Shown in pieces: positions 57,399 through 64,000 of a DNA stretch of 64,000 nt. How positions within the stretch are numbered: the first letter of the stretch is position 1; each line of letters opens with the position of its first letter. Origin of the DNA: Pestalotiopsis fici W106-1 (Eukaryota > Ascomycota > Sordariomycetes > Amphisphaeriales > Sporocadaceae); NCBI RefSeq assembly GCF_000516985.1, contig NW_006917094.1, positions 3,534,001-3,598,000 of the forward strand. The letters run 5' to 3'. The notes beneath the pieces were generated by a model that worked only from the letters and a program-made list of their open reading frames with translations, had not been told where the DNA came from and did not search any database. The position numbers and the translations under genes were made by a program.

Positions 57399-58431
57399 TC
57401 ATGACCTTGCGGTCCCTTTCTTCTTTCCTCGATCTGCCCAGGACCGACTGAAGAAGTAAGGCCCCATAAAACTGATCAACAGCACTCCGCCAATGACGAA
57501 AAACATGCCTGTTGGGCCTCTGTCGGTTTCTATCTCAATGCGATCCCGGCCACCCATCCGCAGGCGCCAGCTGCGCGTTCGATGTTCTTCGGTGTTGCGC
57601 TGCGTCTTCTCGTGACTCTCGCGGTCAAAATGCGGCACATCGCCTCGGTGGCCAAATGGGTCCTGTCCCGGACCCATGCCCCCGGCACCAAAGCCGAAGC
57701 CGGCGCTGCCAGCATTCTCGTTGATCCAGGAGCCATCATTGTGATGGTCCCGGGTACGCCCCTTGCCAGATGACGCACCACCGGTGCTCTCCTCCTGGGC
57801 GGCGCTGCGCTTGGCCTCGTGGGCGCCCCAGCCGCCGCTGCGATAGAAGCTCGGGGGCGGGCCCCGGAACGCGGTACGGCGACGCGACAGGCCGGTGGCG
57901 GGTCGGCCGCCGGCCGGGTTGGTCGAGGAAAAGGAGCCGCTGGGATGGCCTGCCGAGACGCCGCGGTGCAGGCCCAAGACGTCGCGGTCGTACTTGGCGC
58001 GCTTTTCTTGCGAGGACAGCGTGCCGTAGGCCTCGGAGATGCGCATGAAGCGCTTCGAGGAGCTTGGGTCGGCTCGGTTGAGGTCCGGGTGGTGGGTCTT
58101 GGAGAGGCTGTAGAAGGATCTGTTTGTTTGGGCGGGACGTATCAGCGTGGGGTTTCCTTTCTACAAATATACTTGGCCGGGTTGCGTTTGGGGCATTGAG
58201 TCTAGGAGGAGTAAAGGGAAAAACGTACTTTTTGATCTCGGCCGGGGAGGCGCCGGGCGCGAGGTTCAAGGTCTCGTAATGATTCCTCGAACTGTCAATT
58301 GCGGCCGCATCATGGCGGAGGTGCGAGGTCGTGTGGAAGCCCTGCTTCTGATGATGTTGCCGGGAGGTGGAAGAACGGTTGAGGAGGGCCAGGCGAACGC
58401 CCGTGGGGAGGGAAGAGCAGCGGACTGGCAT
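57399..58431 (-). CDS. J-domain co-chaperone, probably mitochondrial and membrane-anchored
   Basis: Two exons, 58431-58229 and 58119-57399, with a 109-nt intron (GTACGT...CAG, phase 2); 307 aa. Residues 1-45 are Arg/Ser/His-rich without acidic residues (MPVRCSSLPTGVRLALLN), consistent with a mitochondrial targeting sequence. The J domain (about 51-115) begins NHYETLNLAPGASPAEIK and contains the HPD tripeptide (78-80, in KTHHPDLN) needed to stimulate Hsp70 ATPase, ending SSQEKRAKYDRDV. A Gly/Ser-rich middle and an acidic/basic segment follow. One transmembrane helix lies close to the C-terminus (GMFFVIGGVLLISFMGPYFF). It lacks the zinc-finger domain of DnaJ/Mdj1, so it is a class C J-protein. 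The Hsp70 partner and exact compartment are inferred only from the N-terminus. Confidence 0.9.
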
Positions 58432-60270
58432 CCCTCATCCCGAATGGCTAGCTCATGCGTGATTGGTTTCTTTCTTTTCAGTGAGAGCGAGTTCCCATGC
58501 CTTCTTCAATTCCTCGCGAAATAATGGGAGCGGCGGCTAATTTGTATATAAAGGGATTGAGGATGAGGCTAGAACAGAGGATGCGCAAGCTAGGTGACAA
58601 TCTATGATTTCGATATCGGATCTGGCCTGCGGCCGGCGTTGGTGACGACATCACATAGATTATCTACGATAGCATAGCCGCGCACCTGGCAGCCAGCTGC
58701 GCGAGATCCGGACCGATAGGCTAGGGGTGGATGTCCGGCCTGACTCGGGGCGGGACCGGGGACCCAATACACCTCCTAAGTCGGCTTCATTTGTCGATAT
58801 ACACCTCTTGGTCTCAGACCATACTTATGACTTGTCCATGTATTAGTCTTGTTGGGAAATGATCGTAATAATAAAGCTGGGTGGAGGGGCCTCAATCTGC
58901 TCACCGTTGTGGCCGACGTGGTTCTTTTTTTTTTTTTTTCCCTTTTACTCTCTGCCCTATATTCGGCCCTTTATGGAAGATCATGTCCATCGGCCGTGTC
59001 TAAATTTATAGGCAGCACAAGAAACAGAGGCTTTTGCATTTCCTAAATCGGCGGCAAGCTCGAGCACTGGATACGTCGCTTTCGAAATGACCAAAGCGGT
59101 CCCCTTTCGTGCTTTGGAGAACTGTCATGTTGTTGGGATGGAAACTGAGAATTCCATTCATTGCTTATTTGCAACTCTTATGGGGCCATCACAAAGACGA
59201 ATTCCATATGAATCTATGTTTTGAAACGTTTCGATGTACTATCATGCTCAGCCCGACACTTTATCTGGCGTATTATGCTGACTTAATACATTCTTTGTAT
59301 TAGAAGTGTCTGCTCCTCGTGATCGTCGGGTTCTCAAACATACCAATTTCCCAACACCTGCTGGCTGGACTGTCGTCTTCCTCTCTAAATACCTATGATG
59401 ATTCTTGTACATCTTTCTGAACTCTGCTACGTAGTGCTCGTTTCAGTCCCCTCTTGACAGAGTTAATCACTCGTTCCAACAGGGCTGGCTTATGTTTCTT
59501 TGGCGCTGCATCTTGGTCGGCGCTATTTCTGTTGTCCGCAGGTCGTGATGTATCGTCATATTGATCGAGCGTGTCTGCTTCTTGGACTCGTGGTTTGAAA
59601 TATTCGAAATGGACGGAGATAGATGAAGGATTTCTGGGACGAACTTGAGCAAGAGCGGCTATCCCTACGGTTGAAACACCCATGCGACTTCTGGATCGGG
59701 ATCTACTTCTTGACATGGACACAGGGCGATGTACATATGCTCTGCGAAGATCTATGGTGGCTTCTGGAGCTTAATCTGCCGTATTGTCGTCTACACCGAC
59801 CTGGACTGTCTTGGAAGATCTCGTGCTATCATCCGAGTGAGAAGAGGGTGGTAAGCTAGAGTTTTCGTTGCAAGACTTTGGATTCATCTCCATGGTTCAC
59901 TCAGCTCAGCCAAGCACCACGACAAGAGAAGTTTTTGGTCTTTTTTCTTTTTCTTTTTTTTTTTTCTTCAGAAAGATCTTGTTGATCAATCTTGAAGATG
60001 TGGCCAGTTTGCTTATGGATTATCAACTTCTCAGTTTAGTGGGTGGTAAGCCGTTGGGATCCCAGTGAGTCAGCCCAACGTCCATGCTCAGCCTTCCTCA
60101 CCTCACTTCTCAACGACATAATTAGACTGTCACGCCTTTCCTGTTTTTCAATGACACAACATATTGTTGTGGGCCGTTAACGTGTCAGAAAAATATCTAA
60201 AAACAAATATTCAAAGACTGTTCTCAACCAAAAGTTATACACGTAGCAGTTGGGAGTGCTTGATCACAAT
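58432..60270. other. Intergenic, at most one doubtful small gene
   Basis: 1.8 kb between divergent genes. It contains a T15-type run near 58926-58940, a second poly-T at 59940-59967 and the doubtful ORF listed at 59393-59722. No transposon or RNA gene was recognised. Confidence 0.5.
59393..59722 (-). CDS. Doubtful small basic ORF with Arg-Ser N-terminus
   Basis: 109 aa in one exon. It starts with alternating Ser and Arg (MSMSRSRSRSRSR) and ends in a strongly basic amphipathic stretch (ERVINSVKRGLKRALRSR). The middle is polar. There is no homolog I recognise, no intron and no promoter evidence. The composition is biased enough to mention, but the SR run comes from a short degenerate DNA repeat, so chance is a real alternative. 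Confidence 0.25.
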   Translation of the reverse strand: MSMSRSRSRSRSRMGVSTVGIAALAQVRPRNPSSISVHFEYFKPRVQEADTLDQYDDTSRPADNRNSADQDAAPKKHKPALLERVINSVKRGLKRALRSRVQKDVQESS

Positions 60271-61235
60271 ATGAGCGAGCCAGGACCGAAGCAAGTACCT
60301 GTTGATATTACACGAGAAGATTTCCAGCGGAAGCCATGGAAATATGCTGGTTATGGAGCGTATTCTGGTGTAGTCTCTTTGGACGACTTTCTGATTCTGC
60401 GTAGGTTTGATGTTCTGAACGCCAGGGTAGCACTGCTCCTCCAAGACAAGGTAGTTGAGTTGGAGACGCAGCTTGAGAAGCTAGACGACTTTTACAGCAG
60501 ACAGGCGACGCAGGATCTGGATAATGGCACCTTTAGAGGCGATCTCCAGAATCGTTCTGAACTTCTGGAGAAGATTGCGGTTGCTCTGAAGAGATATAGT
60601 GAGTGTCCAGGGCTTGTTTGATGTTCATTTAACTGAATCCATAGACGACTGGCTACTTCAGCAATCTGATTTACGGAAACTGGCACCTGCTCCGGCCCAT
60701 GACATCAAACAGCTCCAGAAATGGCATGAAAACCATCAATTTGTGGCTATAGAAAAACAAGAATTTCGATACTTAGAAAGGAAGGACGACCTCGTCAGAC
60801 TAGTGCCCGAGAATAAAACAAATGTGCGCCGTTTGATTGTTAAGTCCAATTACCTCAGCACCCTTTCAATCTGGAGGAAAAGAAAGGAACATGACTCGGA
60901 ATGCAACGATCAGAGTATCCAATATTACTCCGAGAAGAGGCTCAACAATTTTGCATCTGGCATTATTGTCACCGTCGGTGTCATCATGTTGATTACTCCC
61001 TTGTGGATCTTGAAATATCTCGATTCACCCGTATCAAAGTTGGTGGTGATCACCGTCTTCAACTCCGTCTTTCTTCTCGTCATGTCATTCCTCATGGTGG
61101 CCAAGCCTTTCGAGGCTTTGGGAGCCACAGCGGCGTAAGGTTTACTTCAAATAATCCATGATGAGCCTTCTCGCTAATTCTTCTGACAGTTATGCCGCTG
61201 TTTTGATGGTGTTCATGCAGGTTGGCACTTCATAA
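60271..61235 (+). CDS. DUF6594-type fungal membrane protein
   Basis: Three exons: 60271-60598, 60645-61134 and 61190-61235; introns only 46 and 55 nt; 287 aa. The N-terminal soluble part starts with KPWKYAGYGAYSGVVSLDDF and LILRRFDVLNARVALLLQDKV; the latter, with the coiled-coil ELETQLEKLD, is typical of DUF6594. A helical middle follows, then a C-terminal bundle of three membrane helices: FASGIIVTVGVIMLITPLWIL, LVVITVFNSVFLLVMSFLMV and AYAAVLMVFMQVG. The last helix is completed only by the short third exon; stopping at the stop codon at 61136-61138 would cut it off. The function of the family is unknown, and its copies are frequent and variable in filamentous ascomycetes. The start at 60271 (MSEPGPKQ) is the first ATG of the frame. 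Confidence 0.85.
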
Positions 61236-61523
61236 GCATTGTTCAAGCGTCTCTTACGACGGTCACGATGTCGCTGTTCATATAACGTGAAGAAGAAGAG
61301 TACATGGCACATGTGGGCGAGTCTGAAAGCGTCAGAATCAGTCAACCCATGTCAATAGACGAGTTGGAACCACTCAAGACTTTATGGTAGTAGTTTTTTG
61401 GGGAAGAACAGAGTCAATTCTGAAGCTCTCGGGTCAGCAGACGCTACAGTCTAGTCGGACATGTTTCTTATCACTGGTCTACATTCTTCTACACCACATA
61501 TGACGCCATGCAAGATCCACAAC

Positions 61524-62447
61524 TCATTGTCTACTCTCCTTGACGATATATGCATGTTTATCTACGCCATCGGTCACGACCTTGACCTCGACAGTAGACC
61601 TGCCTGCCCTAGCAAGGCACCTTGCCACCTCGACTTCCAGTTCATGTGCACGTTTGGCCAAGGTCGTGCAAAGGGGCTTCAAGGGACTCCAGGGCCCCAA
61701 GCTCGCCGTGATGCATTCATGATACCATTTACAAAAAAACTTGGGAGAGGCTGGTGAGTTGTCTTGTCTGTCGATCTTTTGAATGAAACCACACGAGTCC
61801 GCCTCATCGCCATAAAAGTAACAACAACCTTTGCATCGGATTACCAAAATTATCTCCTTTAACGAGGACATATTCGCTAGAGTGATAATATCTGTTTTGT
61901 CCCAGTGTACCCAAGCTTTTGCCGGCCCTGCTATATTGACGTAAAAGGCAAGTCTTTGTATCTTGGTAGCCCAATGGTTGCCTTGGAATGTTGCCGGTTG
62001 TTGACGATGGACATCGCGCGACAGCAAATGCAGTCTTTCTCGGGATTCGAGACGAATATCATCAATGAAGAAAATGTCCTTCTCAAAGTTGACCCAGGCA
62101 TGTGCTGTTCGACAGTAATCTCCGGCATAATCGGCGCCGGGGTCGTCAAAATAACTCTGAGCGTAGGGGAACATGGCACCACGGGATATCGTGGGTTGAG
62201 CAAAGTTGATCTTGTTGGTGAAGCGGATCTGGTGATATATGGGATCTACATGATCGCCCAAGGCAGCCTCTGCAGACATCCAAGATTGGGTACCACAGTC
62301 GAACGCGACGTATTCCGTGCCGGACGCACCGAGCATGAAGTGATGGCGGACTGGAGGAGCATCCTCTCTCCAAGCTTCCCAGATCGAGAGCTGGATCTCG
62401 GTGGGAAGCCTGGAGAAGCAGTGAAATTCGCAAAGCGGCTCTTTCAT
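61524..62447 (-). CDS. 2EXR-domain fungal protein
   Basis: 307 aa in one exon. The N-terminus FHCFSRLPTEIQLSIWEAW is the first half of the 2EXR motif (F-x-x-F-x-x-L-P-x-E-I-R-x-x-I-W), a fungus-specific, highly expanded domain that resembles the beginning of an F-box. The rest is mixed alpha/beta without a known catalytic motif; W and C residues (RCKGCCYFYGDE) are notable. There is no signal peptide or membrane helix. It converges on the DUF6594 gene, with 288 nt between the stops. The family function is unknown. The alternative is an F-box-like substrate adaptor, which I cannot support beyond the motif. Confidence 0.8.
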   Translation of the reverse strand: MKEPLCEFHCFSRLPTEIQLSIWEAWREDAPPVRHHFMLGASGTEYVAFDCGTQSWMSAEAALGDHVDPIYHQIRFTNKINFAQPTISRGAMFPYAQSYFDDPGADYAGDYCRTAHAWVNFEKDIFFIDDIRLESRERLHLLSRDVHRQQPATFQGNHWATKIQRLAFYVNIAGPAKAWVHWDKTDIITLANMSSLKEIILVIRCKGCCYFYGDEADSCGFIQKIDRQDNSPASPKFFCKWYHECITASLGPWSPLKPLCTTLAKRAHELEVEVARCLARAGRSTVEVKVVTDGVDKHAYIVKESRQ

Positions 62448-63139
62448 ATTGATGGTGCAGGAAAATATGGGGGAAATAGTCCTTTTAACAGGCTGGTACG
62501 GGATGGATACATCTTCTCTGGTTTTCTTTGCGATGTGCGGATATTACAGAAATTGTATCTTGGGCAGCGGGGGAACTACATTGCTTTATAGATGGCTACA
62601 TCAAGGTTCTTGTCAACTGACCCCAAGGCACACCTGCAGAATGGTTACAAGTTTTTCACATAGTTTCCCGGAAACCTTTTCCATCTTACGGACTTGACAT
62701 ATCCATGCTTTCGGAGGATAAATAAAAGTGATGCACTAAATGAGCGTTCATCGTGTTGATACAATCTTATTCGTCGCGTTGTGTAGGTCGGCCGGAATCG
62801 ATGAAAGCCGGAATCCCAGTCAAGCCCGAAACGCAACTCTATAAATGAAGCCGAAATTGACAAAACAAACTTGCTCAATTCCAACTTTGCAGCCCAGAAG
62901 ACTATGATATTGACCCTCTATTTTCTGGACAGTGGACGGACGATGTCATTGGAATGATGCAGGGTCTAGAGACACGCTAGTCTAGTTGACACATTCCAAG
63001 CTATCATGTATATACATGATTCTTTACCAACGTGAATATAAGACCACGCCGCAAGAGAAATATTGTTACCAACCTCTACAACTCTCACTCCCTACAAACA
63101 CTACAGACACATTCAAATATCATATCAAAGCGGTGTACT
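62448..63139. other. Divergent intergenic region
   Basis: 692 nt between the 2EXR gene and the plus-strand gene at 63140; presumably both promoters. Nothing else was recognised. Confidence 0.5.
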
Positions 63140-63667
63140 ATGTCAGCATCTTCGGCCTCCCCAGAGACACTTGTGGTGCACGTCATCAAGACTTGGCTCT
63201 CATCGAGCCACCAAAGGATCGAAAGCTTCTGGGTAGGGGCACAATGGGAGAAGTGGGCACGCTATGAGCTCTTCATGGCTCTCGAAGAGGCTCTCGGCTC
63301 GCAATGTCTCGTGGTCCACAGCATGTCCGACTTCTTCGAAGACAGCGACGAGGAGCTCGACATTCTGATTGAGCCGCGCGAAAACGACCAGGCAGTTATT
63401 GCCATCAAATTGCGGTGCGAAAAGGTCAACGAGAACGAAGGGAGCTACGAGAGGTTCCGCGACCAGATGGATGCCGACATGACCAAGATACAAGGCCTCG
63501 GAGGGGTGCAGAGCGGCTTTGAGGGCGCAAAGTTGCTGCTTGTTGGGTTTGGGGGCGAGCCGAGTGCCGAAGATGCCGATTTTAGGACCCAGTCTCAGCC
63601 TGAGCATCTTGTCGAGGGAGAAGTACACTGTTGGATCATGAAGAAGGAATATCCATTGGAAACATGA
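63140..63667 (+). CDS. PD-(D/E)XK-nuclease-like protein with an altered active site
   Basis: 175 aa in one exon. The ATG at 63140 (MSASSASP) is preferred to an in-frame ATG at 63032, which would add a Lys/Arg-rich segment without similarity. The order of elements follows a fungal family related to PD-(D/E)XK nucleases: helix with W-E-K-W-A-R-Y-E43, then D74 in EELDILIEP, then the strand AVIAIKLRCE, where the E-x-K pair reads A88-x-K90, followed by RFRDQMDADMTKIQ. Replacement of the Glu suggests a catalytically weak or dead copy. This is pattern recognition only. It is acidic, without signal peptide or membrane helix. The role is unknown; its company with DUF6594 and 2EXR genes points to the variable gene set of fungi. 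Confidence 0.6.
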   Translation: MSASSASPETLVVHVIKTWLSSSHQRIESFWVGAQWEKWARYELFMALEEALGSQCLVVHSMSDFFEDSDEELDILIEPRENDQAVIAIKLRCEKVNENEGSYERFRDQMDADMTKIQGLGGVQSGFEGAKLLLVGFGGEPSAEDADFRTQSQPEHLVEGEVHCWIMKKEYPLET

Positions 63668-64000
63668 CATGCGGTTGCCAAAAGGCAGCAGACGCAGCCG
63701 AGAAAATGGTATTAGGCAAAGACAATTCATGGGTATCTGTGAGGTCTTGATAGTATTTCCTAGGTACTGGAGACAAGACGGAATGGCAAAATATCATGAA
63801 ATGATTGTCGCTGCGTGTCATGGTTGAGTTTCTCTTGAGGTAGATATGAGAATCACCATCAGTGCAAAATTCTATAATCCTCCCGATACGGTAATAAGCC
63901 CCAGTGAAGAGTTGCGGTATGATATACCCCCACAGGCGGTAGGCAGGTGTTTGTATGACAAAGGCGAACAGCAGTTTCGGCAGGGTGGGACGGAGTTATG
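63668..64000. other. Right end of window, no gene seen
   Basis: 333 nt of 3' flank. A minus-strand ORF at 63636-63821 has no recognised feature and overlaps the coding end of the previous gene. Confidence 0.4.

Noticed and set aside
61136..61138. Stop codon as the end of the DUF6594 protein
   Set aside because: It overlaps a GTAAGG donor. Splicing to 61190 adds AYAAVLMVFMQ, the expected third membrane helix, so the stop is intronic.
61905..62591. 228-codon plus-strand ORF
   Set aside because: Antisense of the 2EXR gene, whose N-terminal motif is clear on the minus strand.

Overview
The window is nuclear DNA of a filamentous ascomycete (Pezizomycotina, most likely Sordariomycetes and possibly Hypocreales; this is inferred from gene content, and no marker fixes the genus). 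The evidence is short spliceosomal introns (46-110 nt, a few of 160-235 nt), GT(A/G)AGT-type donors, CT-rich leaders before strongly expressed genes, and fungus-specific families: ApsA/Num1, a secreted intradiol dioxygenase, SUR7/PalI-type, DUF6594, 2EXR and a fungal choline oxidase. I support 24 protein-coding genes plus one doubtful one. I saw no tRNA, rRNA, CRISPR array or recognisable transposon.

Layout. 0-15 kb is accessory and secretory: a GH43 glycosidase cut by the left edge, a GPI-type surface protein, a single-pass membrane protein, a 3.7 kb gene-free stretch, a secreted intradiol dioxygenase, a secreted proline-rich repeat protein with dibasic sites, a Cys-rich zinc-type protein and a TauD-like dioxygenase. 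15.6-22.9 kb is one very large gene for the cortical nuclear-migration anchor ApsA/Num1, with 36 near-perfect 26-residue coiled-coil repeats. 25.8-26.8 kb is the splicing factor Cwc24. 27.9-32.8 kb is a divergent pair, choline oxidase and betaine aldehyde dehydrogenase, which together turn choline into glycine betaine. 34-37 kb has a GH5 sterylglucosidase/glycosylceramidase-like enzyme facing a UbiA-superfamily membrane enzyme. 39-49 kb has a small membrane protein, a SNF2-RING translocase with two MYND-like fingers, a SUR7/PalI-like tetraspan protein and a secretory flavoprotein. 50-58.5 kb is a housekeeping block: UBC9, asparagine synthetase, mitochondrial porin and a J-domain co-chaperone. 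60-64 kb is accessory again: DUF6594, 2EXR and a degenerate PD-(D/E)XK-like protein.

Points most worth a second look: the 26-residue repeat array and the His-Ser tail of ApsA; a stop-free, multiple-of-three intron (exitron candidate) in the porin gene; a possible Kex2-processed repeat peptide precursor; the orphan UbiA-type enzyme; and the MYND-SNF2-RING architecture. Exon boundaries were placed by hand from splice motifs and reading-frame continuity, without transcript data.
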